The notes: generated from the sequence alone by a model not told the origin. DNA of 64,000 nt from Advenella incenata (GCF_004217095.1 NZ_SHKO01000004.1:62001-126000); one strand, 5' to 3'; counted from the first letter of the stretch, positions 9,748 through 18,045 are shown. Translations and numbers: made by a program.

Positions 9748-10950
9748 ATGGATACAATTCTCGACTTTATTTCCGGTGGCTTTTTGCAACTTGGCTGGTG
9801 GCAGGTGATTCTTGTCACGCTAGTGCTTACTCACATCACCATTGCCGCGGTAACGATTTATCTGCACCGCAGTCAGGCTCACCGGGGGCTGGATCTGCAT
9901 CCGGCCGTGTCGCATTTCTTTCGCTTCTGGCTCTGGCTGACCACAGGAATGGTCACGCGTGAGTGGGTGGCTATCCACCGCAAGCACCATGCAAAATGCG
10001 AACGTGAAGGCGATCCTCACTCTCCCATGATTTACGGTATCGACCGGGTCTTGTGGAAAGGGGCAGAGCTGTATCGTGAAGAGGCTGCCAACGAGGAAAC
10101 CGTCAAGCGCTTCAGTCACGGCACGCCCGACGACTGGATGGAACGCAACGTTTATTCTCGCCATACCACGCTGGGCATTTTTACCATGCTGGCCATCGAC
10201 CTGCTGTTGTTCGGCGCACTCGGCCTGACCGTGTGGGCAGTGCAAATGGCATGGATCCCATTCTGGGCCGCCGGCGTGGTCAACGGTTTGGGTCACTATA
10301 TCGGATACCGGAATTTTTCCAGCCCCGATACCAGCACTAATTTATTCCCCATTGGCATTATCATCGGTGGCGAAGAGTTGCACAACAATCACCATGCCTA
10401 CGGTACGTCCGCCAAGTTTTCAAGCAAATGGTATGAGTTCGATATCGGCTGGGGTTATATCCGGATTTTGCAGGCACTACGCCTGGCTCAGGTCAAGAAG
10501 GTTGCGCCCAAGCTGAAACTGGTTCGTGAAAAGTCCGATTCTGTGACCGAGCAAACCCTGCAGGGTGTGATTACGCACCGCTATGAAATCATGGCGCGTT
10601 ACGCCAGCATGTTGCGCCAGTCCGTCCAGTCTGAAATCAAGCGTCTGACCCAGGCTGGCGCCAGCGACCAGGAACGTGAACTGCTGCAGAAAGTGCAATC
10701 GCGCCTTGGGCAGGCCGATCTGGCCTTGAATCCACAGGAAAAGCAGGAACTGGATAACATGTTGTCGCAAAACACGATGCTGGCCAAGCTGGTTCATATG
10801 CGCGAAGAATTGTATCGTGTATGGACAAGTTCCACAGCCAGCAGCGAGCAATTGCTTGGTGACTTGCAACAATGGTGCCAGCATGCGCAGCAAAGCGGTA
10901 TTCAGAGCCTTGAACAGTTTGCTCTACGTCTGCGCCGCTATGCCGCATGA
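9748..10950 (+). CDS. desA: DesA-type fatty acid desaturase
   Basis: A 400-residue membrane di-iron desaturase expected to introduce a double bond into acyl chains and adjust membrane fluidity. All three histidine boxes are present: HRSQAHR (about residues 37-43), HRKHHAK (about 77-83) and HNNHH (about 213-217). Hydrophobic spans flank them. The C-terminal 130 residues are helical and charged, as in Pseudomonas DesA. ATG 9748 gives the normal N-terminus; a GTG 63 bp upstream would extend into the hairpin leader. AGGAGA lies 13 nt upstream and AAAGGG 3 nt upstream, so ribosome-binding-site spacing is unusual. Its stop overlaps the helicase ATG by 4 bp. Confidence 0.88.
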   Translation: MDTILDFISGGFLQLGWWQVILVTLVLTHITIAAVTIYLHRSQAHRGLDLHPAVSHFFRFWLWLTTGMVTREWVAIHRKHHAKCEREGDPHSPMIYGIDRVLWKGAELYREEAANEETVKRFSHGTPDDWMERNVYSRHTTLGIFTMLAIDLLLFGALGLTVWAVQMAWIPFWAAGVVNGLGHYIGYRNFSSPDTSTNLFPIGIIIGGEELHNNHHAYGTSAKFSSKWYEFDIGWGYIRILQALRLAQVKKVAPKLKLVREKSDSVTEQTLQGVITHRYEIMARYASMLRQSVQSEIKRLTQAGASDQERELLQKVQSRLGQADLALNPQEKQELDNMLSQNTMLAKLVHMREELYRVWTSSTASSEQLLGDLQQWCQHAQQSGIQSLEQFALRLRRYAA

Positions 10951-13211
10951 TCGGGCAGTTAAATCCTGAGCAACTGGCGGCCGTTACCACAGCCAGTAAG
11001 CATACGCTTGTTCTGGCTGGTGCCGGTAGTGGTAAAACCAAAGTTCTAACCACCCGCATGGCCTGGCTTATCCAGAATGGAAAAGTCAGTCCATATGGTG
11101 TGCTGGCCGTCACCTTTACCAATAAAGCGGCGCGTGAAATGCTCACACGCCTGACGGCCATGTTGCCGGTGGACACCCGCGGCATGTGGGTCGGCACTTT
11201 CCATGGTTTATGCAACCGGCTTTTGCGCGCTCATTATCGCGATGCCGGTTTGCCACAAAATTTCCAAATCCTCGATATCGCAGATCAGCTGGCGGCCATC
11301 AAACGCCTGATCAAAGCCAATGATATCGACGACGAAAAGTTTCCCCCCAGGGATGTGCAGCGCTTCATCAATAATGCCAAGGAAAATGGCGAGCGGCCCG
11401 AGCACGTTGAGGTGTGGGATGCGCATCGCAAACGTCTGGCAGAAATTTATCAGTTGTACCAGGAACAGTGTCAGCGCGAAGGTGTCGTCGATTTTGCCGA
11501 ATTGCTGCTGCGCGCCTATGAGCTGTTGTCTCGCAATGCCCTGGTGCGTGAGCACTATCAGCGGCGCTTCCGGTATATTCTGGTTGACGAGTTTCAGGAC
11601 ACCAATACACTGCAATACAAATGGCTCTGTCTGCTGGCAGGCGGCGATGCGTCGCTGTTTGCCGTGGGTGACGATGATCAGTCCATCTATGCCTTCCGTG
11701 GCGCCAACGTGGGCAATATGTCCACCTTTGAGCGCGATTATGCCGGCAACAATATTATCCGGCTGGAGCAGAACTACCGATCTTTTGGCCACATTCTGGA
11801 TGCAGCCAATGCGCTGATCGAGCACAATACCGAGCGTCTTGGGAAAAATCTGTGGACCGACAGGGGCGAAGGCGAGCTGCTTCGGGTTGTTGAACAGCCT
11901 ACCGATCTGCTGGAGGCCCAATGGGTCGTGGACGAAATCCGCGCGCAGATCAATGAAGGCCGCATGCGCAGTGAAATTGCGGTTTTGTATCGCAGCAACG
12001 CGCAATCGCGGCCCATCGAACACGCTCTTTTTTCTGCGCACATTCCATACAAGGTATACGGCGGCTTGCGCTTTTTCGAGCGCCAGGAAATCAAGCATGT
12101 CCTGGCTTACCTCAGGTTAGTGGCCAGCGGCGATGATGATACCTCGTTCATGCGAGTTGTTAACTTTCCGGCGCGTGGTATCGGCGCCAGAACCCTGGAA
12201 AACCTCACCGACTCGGCGCGTCAGATTGGTTGCAATCTGATCCACGCCGTGGGGGCGGTGTCCGGCCGCAGCGGCGGCAAGCTGCTGGCCTTTGCCAAAC
12301 TGATCGAAACGTTACGCGAAGCGGCGCAAACCCTGACGCTTGCGGAACTGATCAAGCACGTTAACGACCTTTCCGGATTGACCACGCACTACGAAGCCGA
12401 ACGCGAAGGCGCAGAGCGGCTGGAAAACCTGGGTGAGCTTATTAACGCGGCCACTGCGTTCTGTGCCGAGGAAAATCTGGAAGGCAAAGCCGCCATGGCC
12501 CAGGTTGAGCGTTCGGTCGCGCCCGACGATCCCGATTCGCCTTTTGCCCAGGAACAGACAACACCGCTGGCGCTTTTTTTGTCCCATGCTTCGCTTGAGG
12601 CGGGTGACAACCAGGCACAGGCCGGACAGGATGCCGTTCAGCTCATGACCATTCATGCAGCCAAGGGGCTGGAGTTTGATTCGGTCTTTATCACCGGTGT
12701 GGAAGAGGGTCTGTTCCCACATGAAAATAGCATGATGGCCGAAGACGGACTGCAGGAAGAGCGCCGCCTGATGTATGTCGCCATTACGCGTGCCAAGGAA
12801 CGCTTGACTATCAGTCTGGCACATGCGCGCATGTTGCATGGACAGACGCGTTATTCGATGCGATCGCGCTTTCTGGACGAATTGCCCGAGGATCACCTGA
12901 AATGGCTGACGCCGCGCACCCGCGAACAAGCCGAGCCTTCCTGGGGCATGCGTTTGCATGTTGACGCGCATGCGCGTCCTTCCACTGGCAGAATAGAGCC
13001 ACGGGCGCCGCGCAGTGTAAGCTCGGGCGTTAGTGTCAGCGGCAAGCAATACCGGATTGGCCAGGGCGTGCGTCACGCGCGCTTTGGTGATGGAACGATC
13101 ATCAGATTAAGCGGGCAGGGCGCAGATGCCCAGGCGGAGATTGTCTTCAGGGATGCTGGCGCCAAAACGCTGGCCCTGGCAGTTGCTAAACTGGATATCA
13201 TTGCCGCCTGA
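10947..13211 (+). CDS. uvrD: UvrD/PcrA-type DNA helicase
   Basis: A superfamily 1A 3'-5' DNA helicase of 754 residues for excision and mismatch repair. Motifs in order: Q motif LNPEQLAAV, Walker A GAGSGKT, VDEFQDTN (II), AVGDDDQSIYAFRGA (III), EQNYRS (IV), LMTIHAAKGLEFDSVFI (V) and EERRLMYVAITRAKERL (VI). The C-terminus has the Tudor-like segment (YRIGQGVRHARFGDGTI) typical of UvrD/PcrA rather than Rep. Translation appears coupled to the desaturase gene through ATGA, an unusual pairing of membrane-lipid and DNA-repair genes. The protein is complete. Confidence 0.93.
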   Translation: MIGQLNPEQLAAVTTASKHTLVLAGAGSGKTKVLTTRMAWLIQNGKVSPYGVLAVTFTNKAAREMLTRLTAMLPVDTRGMWVGTFHGLCNRLLRAHYRDAGLPQNFQILDIADQLAAIKRLIKANDIDDEKFPPRDVQRFINNAKENGERPEHVEVWDAHRKRLAEIYQLYQEQCQREGVVDFAELLLRAYELLSRNALVREHYQRRFRYILVDEFQDTNTLQYKWLCLLAGGDASLFAVGDDDQSIYAFRGANVGNMSTFERDYAGNNIIRLEQNYRSFGHILDAANALIEHNTERLGKNLWTDRGEGELLRVVEQPTDLLEAQWVVDEIRAQINEGRMRSEIAVLYRSNAQSRPIEHALFSAHIPYKVYGGLRFFERQEIKHVLAYLRLVASGDDDTSFMRVVNFPARGIGARTLENLTDSARQIGCNLIHAVGAVSGRSGGKLLAFAKLIETLREAAQTLTLAELIKHVNDLSGLTTHYEAEREGAERLENLGELINAATAFCAEENLEGKAAMAQVERSVAPDDPDSPFAQEQTTPLALFLSHASLEAGDNQAQAGQDAVQLMTIHAAKGLEFDSVFITGVEEGLFPHENSMMAEDGLQEERRLMYVAITRAKERLTISLAHARMLHGQTRYSMRSRFLDELPEDHLKWLTPRTREQAEPSWGMRLHVDAHARPSTGRIEPRAPRSVSSGVSVSGKQYRIGQGVRHARFGDGTIIRLSGQGADAQAEIVFRDAGAKTLALAVAKLDIIAA

Positions 13212-13254
13212 CCATATCAGGCCAGTTGGTACTAAAGCAGATAAAGGAAATGTT

Positions 13255-13419
13255 ATGAAAGCGATGATATGTACTCTGGCCCTTTTTCTGGGTTTCGGGC
13301 TGCTTAGCGGGTGTGCGGGTAACGCGGCGGACAGTGGACGCAGTGGCAGTAAAGTTCAGATTTATGGCACTGTAGACTCCGGTGTTGGCTACCAATCAAA
13401 GCGCATATCCCGCGATTGA
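13255..13419 (+). CDS. Small lipoprotein with porin-like tail
   Basis: A 54-residue protein with a lipoprotein signal: MKAMICTLALFLGFGLLSGC with lipobox LLSG|C. The mature part is about 35 residues and ends KVQIYGTVDSGVGYQSKR. That segment resembles the first beta-strand of Gram-negative trimeric porins (family pattern: VTLYGxVDxGV). ATG 13255 has AAAGGA at 13243-13248. It could be a genuine small outer-membrane lipoprotein or the captured start of a porin gene; the good ribosome-binding site and intact lipobox favour a real gene. It lies 43 bp after uvrD. Confidence 0.7.
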   Translation: MKAMICTLALFLGFGLLSGCAGNAADSGRSGSKVQIYGTVDSGVGYQSKRISRD

Positions 13420-13505
13420 GACACGCTGAAGAAATTGTTCGCCTTTATGGTTCGAAGATGTGGACAAGCCGGGCAATACAGTGTTAGAATTCTCTTCTTT
13501 CTTAA

Positions 13506-13582
13506 AGGCGGTTAGCTCAGTTGGTTAGAGCGCTACGTTGACATCGTAGAGGTCGCTGGTTCGAATCCAGTACTGCCTACCA
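13506..13582 (+). tRNA. tRNA-Val (GAC)
   Basis: A 77-nt cloverleaf. The acceptor stem AGGCGGT/ACTGCCT has one G-T pair. The D arm is GCTC...GAGC. The anticodon stem CTACG/CGTAG encloses loop TTGACAT with anticodon GAC. The variable loop is AGGTC, and the T arm GCTGG/CCAGT encloses TTCGAAT. The 3' ACCA is encoded. It reads valine codons GUC and GUU. Confidence 0.97.
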
Positions 13583-13665
13583 GTTTTATCTGTCATTTAC
13601 CGGTAGAGTGTTTAAGTTTTCTTCAAAGACTTTTTAAGCTTTTTCACCGGCCAGACAATATCATC

Positions 13666-13698
13666 AAACCCGCAAGCATTTTGCCCTGCGGGTTTTTT
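13666..13698 (+). terminator. Rho-independent terminator after tRNA-Val
   Basis: The inverted repeat AACCCGCA (13667-13674) / TGCGGGTT (13687-13694) continues into a run of six T (13693-13698). It lies 84 nt after the tRNA end and would terminate the tRNA transcript. The remainder of the gap to 13881 shows no supported gene. Confidence 0.85.
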
Positions 13699-13881
13699 AT
13701 TGCCTGTTAATCTTTCAATTATCTGCCAGTCTGCCCTTCCGGTCTGTCTATCTCTTTATTTGTCCCGCAGGGGCCGCTACAGCCGCCATTGCTCAAAAAC
13801 CGCATTCCTGTCATCCGGCAATGGCACAATTGTATTTTCAGTTTTTACTCAAGGCGCGGGTGGGCTGCCACTCTGTCGCGC

Positions 13882-14214
13882 TCAGGGGCGCTGTTCGGCC
13901 CATTTGAGTAGCGAGTCCAGGGCAGGGCATAGCGCCTGGCCCCATTCGGTCAGGCCGTATTCCACTTTGGGCGGCACCTCTTGGTGATCGATGCGGCGCA
14001 CAATGCCGTCGGCCTCCAATTGGCGTAATTGCTGAATCAGCATCTTTTGGGAAATGCCAGGCAGTGTGCGTTCGAGTTCGGAAAAACGCAGTAAACGTCC
14101 ACCAAAAAGACGAAACAGAATAAGCAGTTTCCAGCGTCCTTCCAGCACGCGAATCGCCTGCTCAACGCCATCGGCCGCTGTATCGGCGGTATACACGGGT
14201 CGGGTTATGTTCAT
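13882..14214 (-). CDS. HxlR family transcriptional regulator
   Basis: A 110-residue winged-helix protein of the HxlR (MarR-like) family. The diagnostic segment LEGRWKLLILFRLFGGRLLRFSELERTLPGISQKMLIQQLRQLEADGIVRR is followed by the wing region VPPKVEYGLTEWGQAL. It probably acts as a dimer controlling the divergent NTF2-like/SDR unit. ATG 14214 was preferred over a TTG at 14235 that would add 7 residues. The 148-bp intergenic region holds matching inverted repeats. The only visible full-length partner is the NTF2-like gene, since the SDR is broken. Confidence 0.9.
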   Translation of the reverse strand: MNITRPVYTADTAADGVEQAIRVLEGRWKLLILFRLFGGRLLRFSELERTLPGISQKMLIQQLRQLEADGIVRRIDHQEVPPKVEYGLTEWGQALCPALDSLLKWAEQRP

Positions 14215-14251
14215 GGTTATTTCTTTACGGGTCAATGGTGCTTGCTGTTTA

Positions 14252-14296
14252 GCACTTACTTTTTAGTGCGTACTTGTTGAATAGTAAGTTTAGTGC
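14252..14296. promoter_or_regulatory. Probable HxlR operator between divergent genes
   Basis: GCACT at 14252-14256 is mirrored by AGTGC at 14265-14269 and again at 14292-14296. ACTTACT (14254-14260) is mirrored by AGTAAGT (14283-14289). The overlapping inverted repeats sit between the HxlR start (14214) and the NTF2-like start (14363), where an HxlR dimer would be expected to bind. Binding is inferred from position only. Confidence 0.5.
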
Positions 14297-14362
14297 CAGT
14301 ATGTTCAAAAATCAAATTAAAGCTGTCGATTTTTGTTTACCCCTCTTGCATGGAGAACTTGA

Positions 14363-14689
14363 ATGTCTGTCAATTTACCTGAACCGATCCAGGCCTATTT
14401 CAATGCCGACAAAGATAACGGCAAGGCGCTAGCCGATTGCTTTACCGAACAAGGTGTCGTTATAGATGAAAAGCAAACGTATAACGGACGCGCTGCCATT
14501 GAGCGCTGGCGCGCTGAAGCGACTGCAAAATATGTCTATACGTCCGAGCCTTTTGATGTGATCGAACAGGACCGGCAAATCATCGTCAGTAGTCGTCTGC
14601 AAGGCAATTTTCCAGGCAGCCCAATTAATATCCGCTATCGCTTCGTACTTGAAAACAATAAAATCGCCTCGCTGGAGATTGCCCCGTGA
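14363..14689 (+). CDS. NTF2/SnoaL-like protein
   Basis: A 108-residue single-domain protein of the NTF2-like (SnoaL) fold. Supporting pattern: an opening helix (PIQAYFNADKDNGKALADCFTEQGVVIDE), GRAAIERWRAEA, and then alternating strands with a C-terminal FVLENNKIASLEI. Members bind small hydrophobic molecules or act as isomerases; no specific substrate is evident. The start ATG 14363 follows TGGAGAAC. It is divergent from hxlR, and its stop overlaps (GTGA) the start of a truncated SDR oxidoreductase. The intact ancestor was probably a two-gene NTF2-like/SDR unit. Confidence 0.8.
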   Translation: MSVNLPEPIQAYFNADKDNGKALADCFTEQGVVIDEKQTYNGRAAIERWRAEATAKYVYTSEPFDVIEQDRQIIVSSRLQGNFPGSPINIRYRFVLENNKIASLEIAP

Positions 14690-14772
14690 GCTTTGACCTG
14701 AATATCAAAGGTTGTCGGGCGCTGGTTACCGGCGGTACCGCAGGGGTGGGTGCGGCGGGCAGGCGTCGCTAG
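14686..14772 (+). pseudogene. Truncated short-chain dehydrogenase remnant
   Basis: A GTG start overlapping the upstream stop opens a frame of 28 codons, MSFDLNIKGCRALVTGGTAG with the first codon read as Met, then VGAAGRRR and TAG. This is the N-terminus of an SDR oxidoreductase, with the first strand and the TGGTxGVG cofactor loop. The rest of the roughly 240-residue enzyme is missing. No SDR catalytic motif (YxxxK) appears in any frame before the next gene at 14874, so this looks like an internal deletion rather than a point frameshift. Confidence 0.75.
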
Positions 14773-14873
14773 ACAATGGCGCCTGCAGCTTGAGAAGAAC
14801 GCGTGCTCAGGCAGGCAGATAACGTGTTCGTTGTCAGGCAAGTCGTTCCTGGCGCAAACGGAAGGAAGTGGTG

Positions 14874-15575
14874 ATGCAATACAAAAATCGTGAACCCGTG
14901 ATGGCTCATTTGCGTTTTGAGCAATATCGCGAATCCTTGGAAGGCCTCTCGCTGGCAGAGCGGTTCAAGCTGATCGAGAAAATCAACATGTGGGGGGCCG
15001 GTGGTTCTGTTTCGGGGCCGGGCTCAGAGCGTCAGGCTACAGAGTCAATTCGCAACCGCCTGCCAGCACTCTTCGATCATCTGGGCGTGCAATCAATCCT
15101 GGACGCGCCCTGTGGTGATGCGAACTGGATAAGAGAGATAATAACGGGCATCGCGTATACCGGGATTGATATCGTTCCATCGCTCATCGAACAAAATATC
15201 CACCAATGGACAGGCAACGACGCCCATCGATTCACGGTGGCCGATATCACGGTGGATCCTTTGCCGAAAGCCGATTTAATACTTTGTCGTGACTGTCTGG
15301 TGCATTTGTCGTTCGCTCATATTGATGCTGCCGTCGCCAATTTCCGGGCTTCGGGTGCCCGATGGCTGCTTACGACTACTTTCCCTCTGATTGAAGAAAA
15401 TAACGATTGCGAAGATGGCGACTGGCGCGCACTGAACCTGACGCTGCCGCCGTTTTGCTGGCCGCAACCGCAAATGCTCATTGGCGAATCATGTCTGGAG
15501 GCCCATGGAACGTGGCGTGACAAAAGCCTCGGCTTATGGCCGCTTGCGGCACCCGTGGCCATGTCTGGACAGTGA
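14874..15575 (+). CDS. Class I SAM-dependent methyltransferase
   Basis: A 233-residue methyltransferase with motif I SILDAPCGDANWIREI (about residues 75-90), YTGIDIV as motif II, and an acidic TVADITVDPLPKADLILCRDCLVHLS block as motifs III/IV. The LCRDCLVHLSF segment resembles small-molecule or glycan methyltransferases seen in polysaccharide clusters, but no such cluster is nearby. Two GTG codons (14868, 14871) precede ATG 14874. The ATG is preferred because the GGAAGG at 14860-14865 is then well spaced. It is convergent with the hydrolase gene at 15600. Substrate unknown. Confidence 0.8.
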   Translation: MQYKNREPVMAHLRFEQYRESLEGLSLAERFKLIEKINMWGAGGSVSGPGSERQATESIRNRLPALFDHLGVQSILDAPCGDANWIREIITGIAYTGIDIVPSLIEQNIHQWTGNDAHRFTVADITVDPLPKADLILCRDCLVHLSFAHIDAAVANFRASGARWLLTTTFPLIEENNDCEDGDWRALNLTLPPFCWPQPQMLIGESCLEAHGTWRDKSLGLWPLAAPVAMSGQ

Positions 15576-15599
15576 TAATGTTGCCGGCGCGAGGGCGCC

Positions 15600-16544
15600 T
15601 CAGGTGCCCGGACGGGCCTCTTGTTTTCGTCGGTGGCTGATAATTGTGCCCCTTGCCGGCTCAATGGCTCCTTCAAGCAGCCAGTCAAAGGCAATGGGCC
15701 ATAGTGAATCAACGAAACGGCTGTGAAAGAACGCAAAGTGCCCGATTGCCTCAAGCCCAATACTGGTTGGTGATATCCGTAGGTGATATCGTTCGCAGCC
15801 GCTGTAGTAATCAAGTACCCGGTCCAGTGCAGCCGGTGTGCCAAAGGGGTCGTCACTGACACCCAGTGCCAGCACCGGTGCATTCACTTGCCCAAAGCGT
15901 GCTGGCAGCAGGCTGTTTTCGGCGACCGTTTTGCCATATTTGCGACCGATAGACAGTTCAAATCGTGGGCCCATGCCGGCCCAGTCCATGGCCACGCCTT
16001 TGGGCGTGTCTTCCATCCAGCCCAGGCGCCTGGCCGGTACAAATCCGAATGCCTTGTTAAGGATCGGCATGGCCACATGCCATTGCAGGAACATACTGGT
16101 GCGTGACCGGCGGGCATAGTCGCGCCAGTAGGCGTATTGCGCGCCCATGGTGAAAATGCGCTTGACCAAATGTGCCGATGGCGCCAGTCCGATCAGAAAT
16201 CCGCCAATCGAATGGCCTACGACGTAGATGGGAGATTGGCCAAATTGGGTGTGGGCATATTGAAGCACTGCTTCAAAATCCGCCTGGCCCCAATCGAGCC
16301 ATCCTGCAGCGAGGCTGCGCAATGACCCGTATTTGGAATCGCCGATGCCGCGATAGTCATAGGTCAGCACTGTGCAACCGCGGGTGTGCAATGCCTGGGC
16401 AAATCTGTCGTAGTATCGACAGCGTACCGATGTGGCGCTATTGATGATGACCACGGGGCCGGGCGAGCTGGTCTGCGCAAGGCGCCACAAGTTCGCCTGC
16501 AGCCGGTATCCATCGGTTGTGATAATTTGAATTGCCTGCGACAT
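15600..16544 (-). CDS. Alpha/beta hydrolase
   Basis: A 314-residue alpha/beta hydrolase. The nucleophile elbow is GHSIGG (VVGHSIGGFLIG). The oxyanion region is VVIINSATSV, and YDYRGIGDS is a typical strand-turn of the fold. A late histidine (EAIGHFAFFHSRF) is the probable catalytic base, with LGVSDDPFGTP supplying the acid region. ATG 16544 is preferred to a TTG at 16565 because AAGGACC precedes it. It lies 17 bp after the thioesterase gene on the same strand, so the two are probably co-transcribed. Substrate unknown. Confidence 0.85.
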   Translation of the reverse strand: MSQAIQIITTDGYRLQANLWRLAQTSSPGPVVIINSATSVRCRYYDRFAQALHTRGCTVLTYDYRGIGDSKYGSLRSLAAGWLDWGQADFEAVLQYAHTQFGQSPIYVVGHSIGGFLIGLAPSAHLVKRIFTMGAQYAYWRDYARRSRTSMFLQWHVAMPILNKAFGFVPARRLGWMEDTPKGVAMDWAGMGPRFELSIGRKYGKTVAENSLLPARFGQVNAPVLALGVSDDPFGTPAALDRVLDYYSGCERYHLRISPTSIGLEAIGHFAFFHSRFVDSLWPIAFDWLLEGAIEPARGTIISHRRKQEARPGT

Positions 16545-16561
16545 GGCAAAGGTCCTTCGGC

Positions 16562-16993
16562 TCAACCGCTATGCGCAACATTCACGATGGAGGCCTGGAT
16601 CAACGCAACGGTTTTGCCAACGCTGCCGTTGTCATCCAGCTTGCGGACTTCTCCCGTGCAAATGGTCAGCAGTTTACCGGCATTCTGTACTTTCCCGATT
16701 GCGATAAAGGCCGGGCCAAGCGCGGGGCGCAACAGATTGATTTTAAATTCGGCAGTCACCACTTCATATCCCGCCGGCGCCATGGTCAGGGCGGCATAAC
16801 CGCAAGCGCTGTCGACAATGCTGGTGACGGCCCCGGCATGCAAGTAGCCGTGTTGTTGTGACAGATGCGCCGAAAACGGCATTGTGATGTGCACCTCGCC
16901 TGCCTGTACCAAGGTCAAGCTGGCACCAAGGGTCTGCATTAATCCCTGTTTGTCGAAGCTGGCTGTTATTCGCTGCTGTATGTTGTTGTCCAT
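16562..16993 (-). CDS. PaaI-family hotdog thioesterase
   Basis: A 143-residue hotdog-fold protein of the PaaI/YbdB type that hydrolyses acyl- or aryl-CoA esters. The characteristic helix sequence QHGYLHAGAVTSIVDSACGYAA carries the conserved His-Gly and the acidic Asp region, followed by strands EFKINLLRPA and KVQNAGKLLTICTGEVRK. It is first in a two-gene unit with the downstream hydrolase. The upstream palindrome AGACA-GAT-TGTCT (17021-17033) may be an operator. Confidence 0.88.
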   Translation of the reverse strand: MDNNIQQRITASFDKQGLMQTLGASLTLVQAGEVHITMPFSAHLSQQHGYLHAGAVTSIVDSACGYAALTMAPAGYEVVTAEFKINLLRPALGPAFIAIGKVQNAGKLLTICTGEVRKLDDNGSVGKTVALIQASIVNVAHSG

Positions 16994-17586
16994 GACTTGT
17001 CATTAGTGAATTATTAATCAAGACAGATTGTCTCTCCAGTCCGATTATAGGAGAGGATTCGATGGCCAGTGCGGTTGTCTGGCATTGGCGCATCAATGTC
17101 GCTGACCGATTGATCAAGGGGCATTCGGCAATGCGATGGCGGTCTGCGGTTTGGGTGTAGGGTTTTTCTACGGGGCTATTGTCTCAGGGTTTTTATTTTT
17201 TATGTTTTGTTGGGAGCTGCCACGCGATCACTGGCTTTGGTGCTGGATATGACGATGCTATCCGAAGGCAAGGGGCAAAACATTACAGGTCTGATGTTGT
17301 TGACGCTCAGCACAGGATTGCGCTCACGCAGGCAAGGGCAACGCCAACTGTTCAGAGAACGCGGCTAAGGGAGGCAGTTCAGAGGCGGTTTAAGGGCAGT
17401 GCAGGATGAGCGGGGCAAAAGAGGGGGAGGCTGAAGACAGAGGCGGTAATAAAAACAGCGAAGACAGCAAGAGGCAGTGATGTCAAGCAAGATACCACAC
17501 GCAGGTAGCGACACGCAGGTGACAGCGACACAAGGGTTACAGGCGTCTGGCACGGCGATGCCTGGCGGTACTATTCAGAAGGCTGC
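16994..17586. other. 593-bp gap without a supported gene
   Basis: Apart from the short palindrome at 17021-17033, I find no credible coding frame, tRNA or terminator here. Frames of 60-76 codons are present but lack ribosome-binding sites and recognisable sequence. Confidence 0.6.
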
Positions 17587-17739
17587 TTATCTGCCAGCCT
17601 TGAAGGCGCGAATCAAATCCCGAACCTGTAGCATGTAACCTTTTGCCACGTTCTTGTTACCACAGGAACGAGCCAGTTTATACTTGGTCACTGCCTTTCG
17701 GATCAGGCCGATATGGACCTGTTGGTATGCTGCGTTCAT
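17587..17739 (-). CDS. Small basic protein of 50 residues, unknown
   Basis: A 50-residue basic protein starting MNAAYQQVHIGLIRKAVTKY and ending LIRAFKAGR. Two amphipathic helices rich in Lys and Arg are predicted by eye, with one Cys (ARSCGN). I do not recognise it. Expression signals are unusually good: GGAGA (17745-17749 on the complement) 5 nt before ATG, and a promoter TTGTAA-17 bp-TATAAA just upstream. It stands alone, with no partner gene within 300 bp. It could be a nucleic-acid-binding or ribosome-associated small protein; that is speculation. Confidence 0.65.
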   Translation of the reverse strand: MNAAYQQVHIGLIRKAVTKYKLARSCGNKNVAKGYMLQVRDLIRAFKAGR

Positions 17740-17756
17740 ACACATCTCCAAGTGAA

Positions 17757-17785
17757 TTTATACCGATTTTACATTTTTATTACAA
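17757..17785 (-). promoter_or_regulatory. Sigma-70 promoter of small basic protein
   Basis: On the minus strand the -35 TTGTAA (17785-17780) and the -10 TATAAA (17762-17757) are separated by exactly 17 bp. The predicted transcription start near 17750 gives a very short leader containing the GGAGA ribosome-binding site. Confidence 0.65.
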
Positions 17786-17867
17786 GTTGATGCAAACGGT
17801 GAAAACCACTATATGTTGCTTAATATCCACAGGTACTTATATGGATACGGGAGCATAAACGCAGGGC

Positions 17868-17895
17868 AAAAAAAAAGCCAGCTGCAATAGCTGGC
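17868..17895 (-). terminator. Rho-independent terminator, minus strand
   Basis: GCCAGCT (17877-17883) / AGCTGGC (17889-17895) with a 5-nt loop is followed, on the minus strand, by nine T (17876-17868). It terminates the transcript of the membrane-protein gene at 18046-18384 and insulates the small-protein promoter at 17757-17785. Confidence 0.88.
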
Positions 17896-18045
17896 GAGTT
17901 CACCCAAAAGCAATGAGTTAACGCCATTATAGGGAGAGGGCGCCCAAAGCACAATTTAATAAATGTCAAGTTTGCATCGTTTGGCGCAATAGTGCAGCGA
18001 AGGTGCTCAGTAAAGGCAGCTCGAGCAGGGGCAGTCCCGGCAGCA

